Assembly: GCA_964057225.1 (NCBI GenBank) | Contig: OZ059896.1 | Span: forward strand, 18,224,501 to 18,288,500 | Reading direction: 5' to 3' | Length of the DNA: 64,000 nt | Source of the DNA: Auanema rhodensis | Lineage: Eukaryota; Nematoda; Chromadorea; Rhabditida; Rhabditidae | In this document: piece after piece, positions 38,995-51,771 of the stretch | Position numbering within the stretch: position 1 is the stretch's first letter | Layout of the letters: each line of letters begins with the position of its first letter | The notes under the pieces: model-generated | Database searches by the model: none | The model's input: only the letters and a program-made list of their open reading frames with translations | Told to the model about the DNA's origin: nothing | Made by a program: the position numbers and the translations under genes

Positions 38995-41900
38995 ATGTCA
39001 ACTACAAACGTTGCTTGTACAACTAAAACAAGTACTCTAAATGATTGGCGAGGAAAAACTAGTGCCAGCAGAGTTTATGCAGGAAATGGATACGAAATAT
39101 CCGATGACTTGCAACGCCGTAAGATTGAGGTATGTTGTTTTTGCATTTGATTTCGTGTTCATTGCTCCCCCTTTTCTAACATCTTCCAACTCGAACCAAA
39201 TTTCCTAGTCACTGTCGTAGTCTTCCCATTGAGTCAGAATATCTGCTGTGTCATTTTTCATCGAAAGCATATGCTTTCTCAAACAAATCTTTATTTTCTT
39301 ATACAACATGATTGCATTTTTGATTCTGCAAGATGGCATTAATCTAAATATATTTTAAATTTTAATCGAAGAGCGTTGTGAACGTTTGAATCTAACATCA
39401 GTTTCTATTACGTATGTGTGGTTTTCAAAAGTCTTGTTGTTACGTTCGAGGAGAGAAGAGAGAAAGTCATTGAAACAGTCCAGATGCTTATCGCGTCTGG
39501 TTCACTTGGTTTTGAATCAGCATATGTAATCGTCTTTCATCACTTGGCTAACTGCTTTTTGGGTAGCATGTCTGCTTCATTCCCTACTCATCTTTCCATT
39601 TCTCCATTTCTCTTTCTCTATCACATGAATCACTAGTTCTTAGCTGTGTCTCGTCACTCCCATATTTAACCTCTTGTTTGTTACATATCCCATATTCTAA
39701 AGCTAATATCTTGCCTTGTATTAGATTTCTATTCCTCGTGGAGCTGTGATCATTTGAGCTTTTCATACTGGTCATATGTCGTGATCTATTTTGTATATAA
39801 TCTTACTGACCAGGCAGCTTAGCTTTAGTTGCAATCTCATCCTTATTCTCACTCAAGCACAATCGGTTTTGGGCTATCCAATTACCTAAAACGAAATAAG
39901 GTATAATTATTACAAGAATAAGATCAATTGAGATGTTGCTACTCGTATTCTTACTCATTGATCCTATTTCATAAATCTGTTCTTTACTGATTTCTATTCT
40001 GTCTATTTTCAACGAATTTTTGCGACGTCTAACTTAACTTTCTGTGTTGACCACTTTTTTCATTTCCAGCAATTGTCGTAGTGAATTAAAAACCAATTTG
40101 CGATTGTTCAGTTTTGTGTACGCTGAACAACTTTATCCTTTGATTGAACTAACCTTTCTATATAAACAACATGAAATGAATACCTATGTTTCGTTTTCTG
40201 TTATCATGATTCGTCTTCTTCTATCGATCTGTCCACTTTTTTACATATAGATAGCTAGGTTTGCTTACAAGTTTATGATACCAGTAGCATATTAAACTAG
40301 TGTGCATGATTATGTATATCAATATGTATTACAATATCATTTCTTGTGACTATAGGCGGCGTAGTTCTCTCTTGTCACTATGTATCATACGCACAATGTA
40401 GTCAATACGATTAGCTCGTCAGCATTAGATTCGAGTGTGATTCAAAATGCTTTCCTTGCATTATTTCAACTTGATTTTCGAAATTTCATATGCATTTACT
40501 CGCTCACATTTCACGTTTGATCTTCATCTGTTATGCTGTATTGTTCTGTTATACAATAAAGTATGGATGGGAGGAACGATATCATCATCACTCACCTGGA
40601 AACTTATTGAAGTTATGATTTTTAATATGCTATTTTAGGTTTTAGAAAAACGATACGGTGGCCGATCAAGGGCTCACAGAGCTGCCATTGTAATACAACG
40701 GGCTTACAGAGAATACCGACTTTCTAAGCGGTGGCAGCAAATGCGGGATCCAGTATTCAGGTGAGAATTCGACATTTTACGACTTTTTCCCTGTTTTTAT
40801 TGCCTTGAATAGTTTGATTCGTTCGTGCTAGTTTCAAACTGAATACAATCAACAACTGAATGAGATCATCTTTCAGAGCCCCTATTGCAGCACCTCCACC
40901 AGCTAATGGGACAGTGGGAAATAGATTGGTTAGAACTCCAACTTCTCTCGTCGTTAGTCCTCATAGGTAAGTCAATATTTTAATTTCTTTTTTCTGTCAA
41001 TAATACGTTAAATCATTGACTCTTTCATTTTCTCCTCTTTGTTTCTTGTCTCGCATTGTCATCTGTCTTTCCTTTTTTTGAACTCAACTTTTTTTAAATG
41101 ATCAACCCAACCGGCATTTTCTTTCTGTCACTGTGATCCGTGTGACATTTCCTGAGCCTCTCCCGCCTTAGTAAAGAACTTGTCACATTTCAAATTATTC
41201 TCGTTTATTCATGTTTGCAAAATCTTGATAATTTTTCAAATAACTTCATTACTATTACTTCTTCAGAATATCAAGTATTCTATGCACCACATACTTGATG
41301 TCGATTTCAATGTTCTTCATTCACATTCACAAGCTGTCCTTTTGCATAAATGGCACGTTTTCTTTTACTCCGTTGCTTTATACTTACTATCGAAATGACT
41401 GAATATGTTGTACCCTCTTCTTCTGCTTCATATCTTTCGATTGAAGCATTTCACTTCAAAACTTTGTCTTTAAAGGAATGAGCTTTGCTAGCATAATCGA
41501 CGTCATTTTTTCAACTTTTTACTCGAAAGTTCTTCAAAATTATTTGCTGCTCGTTGAGGTTCTTATATATCTCTCTAAACAAAGTAAAATTTGTTTAAAG
41601 GCAGATATTAGAGCAGATCATCTTTCTTTTCTGCTATTACTTTCCCATCCCTACCTACCCTTTAGACTGCCAGCTCTGCTGTTCTTTTTCCTATTTTCAC
41701 TGGATTCGCTGATGTTATTCTTAATAACCACCAAAATAGGATAATAAGCAGCAGCAGTATAAGTAGACAGTTAGACATATATCAATGCTGATTTGATCGT
41801 CTGGTTATTTCGCTCGCCTTCTATTTTCTAACTATCGATGTTGATATAAGCAGGACCGGCTGTCGATATGAACCAGCCGACCTTTGACACATAGATTCTG

Positions 41901-44900
41901 TACGGCTCTTCGTCCGTCAATGAATCATTTCGTTGTTGTCACCATCAAAACCACTGTTTCAATTCTCTTTTCTTCTTATTACTACACAACATAGCTAATA
42001 GCAAGTGTATTCTGCTGATTGAGTTAGAATTATATCAATTTAAAAAATGTTGAGAGAACTCATAATATTATGATGTTGTCGTTGCGTTATATTTCGTGTA
42101 CTGGAAGTAATAAAAACTATTTGTTTTATTTTCTAATTATAATAAGATTAACTTCCTCTAATCTAGTATTCTCTTCAAATTAATATTCCATCCTATCTGT
42201 TTACAGTACAAATAATTTGGTTTGTAGTGATTCAAGTTCCAATGTTTTTAGAATATTTTAAAAATAATTGAAAGAAACCTTTGTCATTATTCTTATCCAA
42301 TTTTTGTTAATATTACAGTGTGACTAATTCCATTGAATTAAGTCAATATTCTAAAACTTTTAACTGACATGAGTCAATACGAAACTAGAGACCACAAATG
42401 ATATCATTTCAGGTATAATCCAAGCACCAGCCTGTCTGCCCAGCTCAGAGCTGACAAAAGTATTCGTGCTGGCACTGAAGACCGTGCTCGCAGTCCTCCA
42501 TCTCCATCACCTAACTCATTCCACAATAGGAGTGTCATAGGTATGCGAACAATTTTAAACATTTCGTTATTTCCAGTACTTACTCTCTTTTCTTGAAGTT
42601 TTCTATCCTCATTTCTTTTTCAAGTTCAGCAAGGTTTAAAGATCTATTGATATGTTCGCTTATTTATTTCCTTGTTTGGCATTAGCTTTCTAAAACTGCC
42701 ATTTCTCCTTTTTTATTTATCTCATGTCGGTTAGATTCTCTTTGCATTCATAAAACATGGGCGAGACCTCTCGGTCCTATGATCATGGATGAGAGACAGA
42801 CAATAAAACGGTAATTTGTGCAACGTTATCGACGTCCACTACAGTGGTCGGGAATCGAACTAAAGTGCCCAAACCGGGAGTAATAAATGAGATGTCAGCA
42901 GTTCTAGGCTACGAGAAAACTATGCCTTTCACGGCTTTATATGTTCTTTCCTTTAGATCTTTAACTAAATGTTTTGATGAACCTTTTTAACGTTTGGTTT
43001 TCTACATACCTCATTTAAAATAAGTATTTTGCAAAAAGCAAGTAAATAAGAGTGTATCGTATATATCAGATATACTATATAGGAAGTGCCTCCGATTTTC
43101 ATGTCAATTTACAAGATATTCACACTAAAAGCTTTCCCCTTACCCTTATTCCAGACTTTATATCTTTCCACCACTTCCTCTCTTTTTCCATCATTCACGC
43201 AGCTGGACCATAAGCTTTTGTCGAACAGAATTTGCCGTGTCTTCTGCTGTGAGGTTTTCTTGTCATCGCCGTCACTTCAACTACTCGTTTCGTGCTTCAT
43301 AGTCGTTGTGGTGATTATATGGGATTTGGGACCCCTATTTTCCGCCGGCAACTAAGCTTTCTTAAAAGGAAACGTGTGTCCATGCAGATATAATTACTTA
43401 TTCGTGTGGTCCAAGGTCCTTAAAATAGCCGAGTAAAACAGTGATGGCTGTTTCTCTAAGCCGTTTTACGTAAAGAATCAGTGAGTGCTTCTGATTGTAA
43501 TATTCGCTTTGTTATCTTAAATCAAATTTTTTTCTCTGACTCACGAATAATGATGATAGTTGTTAAACGGTATCAAAAATATCGTTTGCTTGGTATATTT
43601 TGTTTAATTTTTTATTTGTCATTTTGCTCTCATCTTCTGCAATATTCTACTTATCGTTTGCAACTTTTTTCAATATATATCAAAATCCATATGTTCATCA
43701 TGCTCATGTGATTGACATAATGACGATTAGGTGTAATCTGCCAACTGAAGTCGCTTCATATGAATTTTCATAGTAGCATGATGCAGAGAAAGCTATCTTT
43801 GCTGTTACATGAGATGCCCCAATGTTTCAAACAAGATCATGTCAACACCTAAGGACAACGGAAGTACATTACTTGACTCAATCCAATTGACGAAAGTTGT
43901 CGAAGGGCAATTGATGATCTTACCAAAACAGCTTCGATCCGTCTTTTAAATAGCCAGCAATTTTGTCATTTAGCATCCCAGTTCAGTGCGTAGTCGTGTG
44001 TCAATTTACGCCTGTGATCGCCTCCGGTAATTTGTCAATGGCAAGAAGATCCACCCGTTTTATCTTAATCTTTTTTCTCTGTCTTTTCTCATTCATTCTC
44101 TTACTCTCTCTCCTATTAGGAATGATTTTCAAATTCTCTATCAATCTCTTGTTTCTCACTTTATCTGCTTGTCTTTTATTCTCTCAACATCAAATTCTTC
44201 GTTTGCGAGACCATCATTATGATTTGCCCGCTCTGACACAGCTAGCTCTACTTTTCAGCAGTTGCTTTTTCGAGTTGTTAGATTATTTATAACAAGCTGG
44301 TCACAATCCGACCTCGTATTCTTTTTTTTTTTGCAATTCCACTTTGATTTCTAATTCAATTTTTGTTGCAAGTTACTTGAAACCGATTACGATATGAGTT
44401 TTTCGGTGCTTAAATTGATAAATGTCTTCACTTATCTCATTTCCGAATCATATTCAGCTGTCTGGAGCTTTAATTCCGGGCTATCATCTACACTACTAGC
44501 CAGACTAGACATTGACAAAACTAGATTCTTCTTTGCATTAATTTGTTTCTCTCAAAGATAATTCTTACAGACAGTTTGATGTCTCCACGACTTGTACAAC
44601 GTAGGTTTCCACCGGGCAACAATGGAGAAGTTCCGGTAGTTTGGGTTCCTAGAGCATCTCTAGCTGCCCAGAACCAAGCTCATTCTAATAGTCTTCCACG
44701 GTTAGAGAAGCAGTTAGTTAGAGAGTATGATGCCGTCTTTGTGTTCTTTTTGTATTAATGTTAGTCCTATTCTAGTACTATTCGTTTACCCCGTGCAATG
44801 ACAGAACAGGAGCGGAAACGGCAATACCGCATAGCGTTGAACTTCTTCAATAAGTACACCTTATCATCCATCTACTATTTATTTTTTTATTCTTTAGAAA

Positions 44901-46548
44901 ACCTGAAAGAGGAGTTCAGCTGTTAACCGCTTGGGGTTTTGTAGAAGAATCTCCTGAAGCCTTGGCAAAACTACTTTTTGGGCGTCGTGGACTCAGCAAA
45001 CAGATGATTGGAGAATATGTCGGTACATTACACACGCCATTCCACAACTGCGTGTTAAAGTGAGTGATGTAGCTCTGTTTATCCCATGTTTTTGGAGTAT
45101 TACGCCCCAATCTTTGAATCCTCTTATCGCTTTTTTTATCTTATTATTTTTTAATTTGACCATTAAAATTTTCAGATATTTTATCGGGTTAATGGATTTG
45201 CGGGGCCTGGAAGTAGATGTAGCTTTGCGAAAAGCTCTTCAATATTTTATTCTGCCCAAAGAGTCTGAAAAGATAGATAAAGTTCTTCAGGTTTTTATTA
45301 AATATGCTCTATACACATACATTTCTTATTTTAAGGCGTTTGCTATTCATTACTGCAAATGCAATCCCAAACGAGCATCAATGTGGAGAGGTGGTTGGGA
45401 CTCAGTTCATATGCTCGCCTTTGCTATTATGATGTTAAACACAGATTTACACTCACCCAACTTGAAAGTTTGTATTTTTCCTTAAACATGTTTTATTTGT
45501 AATTGAACCATTCATAGTTTTTCTCTGTTTACAGAATTCTGTCAGAATGCGTCCAGAGGAGTTTGTTAGGAACTTAAGAGGCCAAGATAAATCACCAGGC
45601 GAAAAAGATGGTCGGGATTTTGATAGGTTTGTATGCATTTATAATGATTGAAAAAAATATACTCTTCATAGGGGTTTCTTAGAAGGAATTTATGAGAGAA
45701 TTAGGCAAGATGAATTTATTGCGGGAGATGATCATGTTGCTCAGGTGCGACGAGTCGAAATGGCGATTATTGGAAAAGATAAACCTGTAAGTTATTCATT
45801 ATTCAACTATTAAACTTCATTGTACTATTCCATTCTTTCCTGATTTCTTATATGCTATCTTCTCTTTTTAGCGTTTGACCGAAACCCAACGTCGATTAGT
45901 CTGCTATTGTCGCCTACAACAGGTCATGGATCCTTGTCGAAAGCAACCGCCATCAAGTCATGAACGGGATGTTTTCCTTTTCAACGATATGCTGGTGGTA
46001 TGTCTTTGCATCTTTCACTTCTTGTTTTTATGTTAATGAATACGAATTGGCTTCAACCAAGCTTTTCAGGTTACTAAAGCTGTAAGTAAGCGGAAGTCCT
46101 CAGCTGCAACAACATATGCTTTAAAACATCATTGCCCATTATGGGGCGCTAGTGTACATGAGTTTTCGGTCAGTTTTCTTTATTATCGTATATATATGAT
46201 TTTTTTTTGCAGAGGGGCCAATACGAGTTCGGGTTAGTAATTGTTTGTCCTAATCATGAAAAACTTTATTTCAACGCTAGAAACATGGAGGATAGGTTTG
46301 TTTGTGTCTATTTTCCAGCATCTATTTAATATGTTCGTAGGAGACGGTTTGTAGCCGATGTTATTGAGTCTGTCAAAGAATCCACTCAAATGGAAGAAGT
46401 TCGATTAGAGCTTGAACTTGACAAACTTAGAATTGATAATCAGCGTGATAGTGGTCTGCCAGATATGGAAGGTCAACCTCCAACACGTCGCCTCTCATTT
46501 AACTCATTAGATTCGGGGGTTGTTGAGGAGACTTACGACGCAACTTAG
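38995..46548 (+). CDS. IQ motif and SEC7 domain Arf guanine-exchange factor (IQSEC/BRAG type)
   Basis: Exchanges GDP for GTP on Arf GTPases at membranes. Fifteen exons from 38995-39129 to 46341-46548 join in phase, giving 612 residues; the first exon starts just after an acceptor (38993), so the mRNA may be trans-spliced or have an upstream exon. An IQ motif ([15 protein letters not shown], exon 2) should bind calmodulin. A Ser/Pro-rich linker follows. The SEC7 domain begins near 44776 ([20 protein letters not shown]) and includes [13 protein letters not shown], the loop [11 protein letters not shown] with the catalytic glutamate at the expected place, and [18 protein letters not shown] domain follows ([15 protein letters not shown], then [16 protein letters not shown] and [11 protein letters not shown]). 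The tail is short and lacks a long C-terminal extension. Long introns 1 and 4 are pyrimidine-rich; the SEC7/PH introns are about 45 bases. Family call firm. Confidence 0.92.
39130..40638. other. First intron of the Arf-GEF gene
   Basis: 1.5 kb intron, T- and C-rich on the coding strand, with no supported exon. It may contain an internal promoter, but none is visible. Confidence 0.5.
40967..44570. other. Long introns 3 and 4 of the Arf-GEF gene
   Basis: Apart from the exon at 42413-42540 this region holds pyrimidine-rich intron sequence. A GC-richer patch at 42760-42920 superficially recalls a tRNA T-loop but does not fold as one. No other gene seen. Confidence 0.5.
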
Positions 46549-47144
46549 ACACGTTGCCTTTTAATTTTTTTTCCTTTTTGCTCAACTAATTGTTGTCTTA
46601 CCATCGAATGTTTTGAACAATTTTTCTTCATTTTGTACATTTGCTCATAGAACGGGCTTTTCTTGTAGTTTCAACTTGTTTAAATTATTGCAAATCACTT
46701 ATTATATACGTGGTATGTAAATATTGGCCATTCACTTTAACCCTACATTGTCACCCTGTTTCAGGATGTGTGTGATGTGATTTACTGTTTCTCTAGGTTA
46801 GCCTTGTTTTCCGATCTCAACGTTCACGGCACTTGCCATTTAAAGAGAACTTTTTTTAAAGTTTTAACCTTTTTTATCTAAGTCATATGAGAAGTAGCAA
46901 AGTTATTGTTCCATAGATTTTTCGCTCATGCACCAGGCATTGTAGTTTTTTACTATATCATTTACTTGTTCATATGAACTTGTTTAAATTATTTCATTTA
47001 GTTTTATTTTAAGTCAGTTGAATCTGTTTGATATTGTTGACTAAAAAGAAGAAGTATTGCGTTTCTTTTCATCTTCATTTCTCTAAGCCACAGTCTTATT
47101 GTATTTGTAATATAAGGGTAATACTAGTCATCACAGAAATTTCT
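46549..47144. other. Spacer between the Arf-GEF and the POLR1D-like gene
   Basis: Holds the Arf-GEF 3' UTR. A TCACAG sequence at 47131-47136, just before the next gene's ATG, could be a trans-splice acceptor, which would fit an operon with the upstream gene; the spacing of about 600 bases is long for that. Confidence 0.45.
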
Positions 47145-47683
47145 ATGGAAAAGTCGAAACAAGATAAGATGAATGCTTTACTCAATAGAAGCAAAAAACA
47201 ACAAGCATTAGCAAAGCTAACTCGAATTGCTTCTACAGGAGCGGAGGATATTCCTCCCACCAGATTGAAAACAGATACTGATGTGAAAAAGGCAAATAAT
47301 GAGGATTGTGTTCTTCCTAGTTGTAGTTTTGACACTTCTCCGTCTACTGAAGACGAAAAAAAACAACTGTTGATGAAAAAGGTCATTTTGTTTATCCTTA
47401 TTATGGGCTCATTAACGGGAGAAGCTATGACATAGAGTGTTTTTAGGCTAAAGAAAAGTTATTATTCGAGGCTAAACGAGCCAAAGATAGGGCAGATCAG
47501 TATGGGCCACAGGGATGGTTTGTTCACATGCATACGGACCTATACGATGGAATTAATTTTAGGCTAAAACCCAAAAGCCTTGCAACAAATAAAGAATTTT
47601 TACGTAGAACGTTACAATCAACGATATCTAGAAAAGATGGAAATCGTGAGAAAAGCAAAAAAATCTCGCAATCGAAAAAATAA
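47145..47683 (+). CDS. Small basic protein resembling the alternative POLR1D product
   Basis: Three exons join in phase: 47145-47381, 47447-47517, 47563-47683, giving 142 residues. The N-terminal half is polar and probably disordered (MEKSKQDKMNALLNRSKKQQ). The C-terminal half has a compact conserved-looking block, EAKRAKDRADQYGPQGW then LKPKSLATNKEFLRRTLQST, which matches what I remember of the second protein made from human POLR1D by alternative splicing (AKTRAETMGPMGWMKC then TNKRFLINTIKNT). That protein is distinct from the RNA polymerase I/III subunit AC19, and its role is poorly known. Here it stands as its own gene, with no AC19 exon nearby. The tail is lysine-rich. Similarity is from memory; gene structure is good. 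Confidence 0.7.
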
Positions 47684-48934
47684 TTCCTTTCAATACTTGA
47701 TAGATGAAGATGTTCAGTTGTCAATACTTCTGGGTGTATTCTTACGTGTTTATATTATAAAAATAATTTTAAGTTCTAGGCATTTGTTGAGTTGAAAATT
47801 AAATTGTTATAACAAATCAGTGATTTTTCTATTTATTATATTATTCTCTTCGTTTATTATATATTTTATGCGTTGAACAATTAAAATTGTGGTTTTATTG
47901 TCATATTGATTATTATGCAATGTTTGAATAAAAATGAAATATTGTTGCTTTTTTTGGTATAACTTTGGCACATTACTCCATTTAACTATCCAAGGAAATA
48001 TCAAGTGCTGTTATCCTGTCCCCATCTATCATAAGGCTATAGATCTGATTGAGTGTAATCAACAGATGCCATTCTTTCATCTGCTCGGTCCTTCTCTTAA
48101 CTTGTCTGCTTTTCCGCCAGCCGGATCCGAAGACGAGTGGTTCTTTCTCTCTTTTCAGCTTAACCTCTCTGTTCGTCGGTAGAACTCGCATAGAATTGCA
48201 CATGCGTTTGTTACACGTTCAAATGTATTTTATGCTCCAGATTTTTTAAAAGTTTGTTCTTTCGTTTGAAGTTTGTTCTTTTTTTTAATCAAACAAATGT
48301 CAAGCCAAGTGATACATTTTATTTTTTTCAACAGCTGATTAATTAATCTTACTTTTCTATTACCTGACGTACAATGTTATGAATTTAAGAAAAAAGCTCA
48401 AAGGTGAAAGTAAGGTTTTATATTGAAGTTTTTGAAACAAATGTTGTCAGTTGCTTCCTGCTTCTACATCTAAATATTAGCTTCTAAGTCATGTAATATA
48501 TCTTTTTCTCATTATTTTTGTGTTTCTCAATTCAAATTATTATTTTCTCGCAATAAACAGAGGTTTGTCTTTCAAGCTTTTAAGTTTTCATTTTTTTTAC
48601 GTTATGTTATTTTCCCAGCTGAGTTCTCCAGCTAGTTACAATAGCTTTCAAGCTACGAAATAAAAAAAAACAATCGACAAGAGCTCATCTTCATTTTTAC
48701 AGCATTTTGACACGTTCTATTCCACAAGTATAAACTTAACATAATATAAGTCAAGTTTTATTTTCATCCCTAATAACATTTAAGTGGATATTCTTCATGT
48801 AATCGCTTTTTATCTTATTTCTGAGATTGTCTTGTTTGCTTTCTCTCCATAGCTTGTCGAACTATTAAATATACATTTTTTACTTTTTTTTATTTACCCT
48901 TTTTTTTCTTTGAAATCATTTATTTGCAGAAATA
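47684..48934. other. Spacer upstream of the dynein light chain gene
   Basis: AT-rich spacer of 1.25 kb with 3' UTR of the preceding gene. A slightly GC-richer patch at 48050-48200 has open frames on both strands without splice signals and is not called. A TTTGCAG acceptor at 48929 sits six bases before the next ATG. Confidence 0.5.
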
Positions 48935-49669
48935 ATGTCAGAAGTAAAATTGGATGTTAAGGAAACTGATATGGAAGAACCAGAGCAAAACACTGTGATC
49001 GGTGTTGTGAAGGAGGCTCAACGACTTTATAACATTGATAAGGTTAGAACTTTTTTTATAATATTTAATCCTACGAACGATTTGTCTTTTTGGTTTTACT
49101 CATTGAGATAAGTGAGAGGAAGTTCTAGATGTATTACAATTTCTATCTCTTTGTCTCACTTTCCCTCTCAATATTTCTCGTTCTCTCATCCAAAAGGCGA
49201 ATGATGAGGTGAGAGCAAATTATACTAACACCAAAGTTGATTTGACACAAGTCATTTGAGGAACTGAACATTTGACCTTAGCCTCCCACAAAATCTTTTG
49301 TGACGTAAATTGGTAATTGAGAGAATGAAATGGAAGGAGAGAAGGGCTAATCACATGCTTTTAAAACATTTCTTCTAAAATAACTATATACTCTTTCTCT
49401 AAAGCTTCTAAGGTTTTTGAGCTATGATCGTTTTGTAGGATGTTGCAGCTTATGTTAAAGAAGAACTAGATAAGCAATTGGGTGCGACATGGCATGTTAT
49501 ATGTGGAAAATGCTTCGGTTCAAGAGTTTCATATGAAATGGGCCATTTTCTTCTCCTCAGGTGTAACAAGGTAATTTTTCTCTTTTTAATATATTAAACG
49601 TTTCATGTATTTCTGACAAAACATTTTACGTTATAGGTGAATGTGATGATTTACAAGTGCGGATACTAA
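48935..49669 (+). CDS. Divergent LC8-type dynein light chain
   Basis: Three exons join in phase: 48935-49042, 49439-49570, 49637-49669, giving 90 residues, the usual LC8 size. The LC8 fold is clear: EAQRLYNIDKDVAAYVKEEL, WHVICGKCFGSRVSYEMGHF and a C-terminal VNVMIYKCGY where LC8 ends in an LLFKSG-type strand. Compared with canonical DYNLL1, the GRNFGSYVTHETKHF block is altered (GKCFGSRVSYEMGHF), so the ligand groove is likely different, and the N-terminus is acidic. It probably acts as a dimeric hub protein or a dynein/cilia light chain. C. elegans has several such divergent paralogues (dlc genes); I do not assign one. The acceptor directly before the start suggests cis- or trans-splicing of a 5' leader. 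Confidence 0.85.
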
Positions 49670-49939
49670 AATATTTCTTGTCCCGTCTCTGAGAGATAAA
49701 CTTTGGGTTTTGTTTTTATCTTTTTTTCCTCGGATTCTTCATCATAGTACAAAGAATTGAGAACATTGGTGTTGATGTATTGATCGGAAACACATTTCAT
49801 TTCACATTTTTTTAAATGAAAAACTTTTATAATCTTTCTTAATTGTACAATTTATTGAAATAACAACTTAAAGGATGCGCATGGAAATTTTCATGGAAGC
49901 TAAACAAATCTATATGGCTAATAACAGAACCTATAGAGT
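49670..49939. other. Convergent 3' region
   Basis: 270-base spacer between the dynein light chain gene and the 3' end of VDAC on the other strand. UTR sequence only. Confidence 0.6.
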
Positions 49940-50993
49940 TTAGTTAGATGGCTGATATTCAATTCCACATCCGAACTTGTGAGCGTCATTATTAGCAAGA
50001 TTGAATTGGGTTGAGAGAGTCAGCTTCATGGCATCAGAAAGGCTGTGAGTAGCTCCGAAGGCAACCTGATATTTTATGATATGAGTTAGAAATATTTTGA
50101 AAAACTTACAATGCTCTTGTTGTTGACCTTAGCTCTAACAGTGAGGTCGCGGCTTGGGGAGTACTTAGTAGCAAGATCGAAGTTAGCTCCTTCACCTCCA
50201 ATCTTCCATCCGACAGCAGCTCCGACCTCGACGTTGTGGGCGATCTTATGGTAGACAGAGGCTCCGAAGTCAGTGGAGTTGACAACGAAAGAGTTGATGG
50301 TGTATTGCTTGTTTTGGTATCCGAAGGCAAGAGCGGTGGAAGCAATCTTGTTGGAAGAGGTATCGAAAGCAGTTTGAGCACCGAAAAGCCATCCTTCTCT
50401 GGAGAAGACAGCGGCAGCGTTGACTACTGGGGTGGAGGTCAAATTAACATCAGCAGTGATCTGAAATTTATAATTAAAGCAATATCAATTGCTAAAAAAG
50501 AGCGCCGAGCAAACATGAAATATAACTTACGCGAGCAGTTGGGAGAGACCAGTCGGCCTTCAGCTTTCCGGATCTCTTTCCGGTGGCTGGAGCGTAGAGA
50601 GAATCCAAGGTGAGCTTAAGTCCACGTCCGAACTTCTCGTTGACTTCGATGACGGTTCCGAGTTGGTTTTCAGTGTTCCACTTCTCGGTGAGAGTAACTC
50701 CTATAATTGAGAGTAAATTCAAAGTCACATAAGTTTAGTATCTAACCATATTGTGGGACCTTATACTTAATGTCAAGGTTTCCTCCGAGCTTTCCGGATC
50801 CAATGTTATGAGCGGCAGCAGTCTTGAACTCAACCTCCTTGTTATCTCCAGCATTGCTGGTAGAGTCAACCTTGAGGAACCCAAAGTCTAAAGACCATAA
50901 AATAACATAGACAATAAAATTAAACTAACTGTATCCCTTTCCGATAAGATCCTTAGCGGACTTTCCAAGGTCGTTGAAGGTTGGTGGAGCCAT
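49940..50993 (-). CDS. vdac-1: Voltage-dependent anion channel (mitochondrial porin)
   Basis: The beta-barrel pore of the outer mitochondrial membrane for ATP, ADP and other metabolites. Minus strand: the start at 50993 reads MAPPTFNDLGKSAKDLIGKG, and short introns separate about five exons ending at 49940. Characteristic porin segments are GVTLTEKWNTENQLGTVIEV, GLKLTLDSLYAPATGKRSGK, VNSTDFGASVYHKIAHNVEV, GGEGANFDLATKYSPSRDLT and the C-terminal strand STQFNLANNDAHKFGCGIEY ending in QPSN. Length is close to the family's usual 283 residues. It is strongly similar to nematode VDAC throughout, and codon use is more GC-rich than its neighbours, fitting a highly expressed gene. Confidence 0.95.
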
Positions 50994-51771
50994 ATCTGAA
51001 AATTAAACACGAGTCAAAAAATAGAGCTAGAAATAGTTAGTGCAAGATATTCGAAAACAACTTTGCTAACAATTGTCCAGTTGACTACGCACACATCAGG
51101 TTTAAACAAACGCTCCACGAGACAAAATAAAAGTTTCGAAATAAAATAAAAAACGAAAAAATGGAGATGAATGTACTAAAAAACGAAGACTGATGAAAAC
51201 CAAGTAACATAAAGAAACGTTTGGATTTCGATTGGTTATAGACGAAGAGTGCCATTTTCAAGCGCCGCGGCCGCGAGGCGGTTTGGAAATTTCCAGCCGG
51301 TAACAATGGCGAGTTCATGTATGCTCTATTTGGGTTCATTCATAATATTGGTTATATTTTAAAACATGATGAAACAAACTAACAAGTAGATCAAAGTAAT
51401 TTAGTCCCAAAAAAGGCAAAAACATGAATACAAAAAATAATTTTTATGACCTATGGCTAAAAACCAGAGAAAGAGAATCAACGGGCGGTCCAGAAGTAAT
51501 AAAATGAAAGTAGCGCGAATTTCAAAAAATGACCGAATGATGGCCTATTTCGTGATCACCCGTTATTACACTATAGATAAGCAGACCATTCTTATAGTTT
51601 AAGGTGGCACATTTGATAAAATCATAACTTTAAATAGCCTTTGAGAAAAGTTGTATTTGGGGTTTAATGATCCGGTAAGAAATTAGACCGGAAACTCACG
51701 GTCTCGTGGTGTAGTAAATATGGGCTTTATTGCCAGCCGTAAGTCATTTATTATTCGAGCAATAGCTTAAA
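50994..51771. promoter_or_regulatory. Divergent promoter region of VDAC and the DPY-30-motif gene
   Basis: 780 bases between two divergently transcribed genes. A sharp GC-rich patch at 51263-51280 (GCGCCGCGGCCGCGAGGC) is unusual in this AT-rich DNA and lies about 270 bases upstream of the VDAC ATG. It is flanked by AATGGC-type sequences on both sides. It may be a core promoter or CpG-like element. No transcript start is known. Confidence 0.4.

Noticed and set aside
42760-42920. tRNA-like sequence with a TTCGATTC-type loop on the minus strand
   Set aside because: The bases flanking the loop do not pair to form a T stem, and no matching anticodon or acceptor stem is present.
48049-48249. Open frames on both strands upstream of the dynein light chain
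   Set aside because: They are mutual shadows in a slightly GC-richer patch, without splice sites or recognisable protein sequence.
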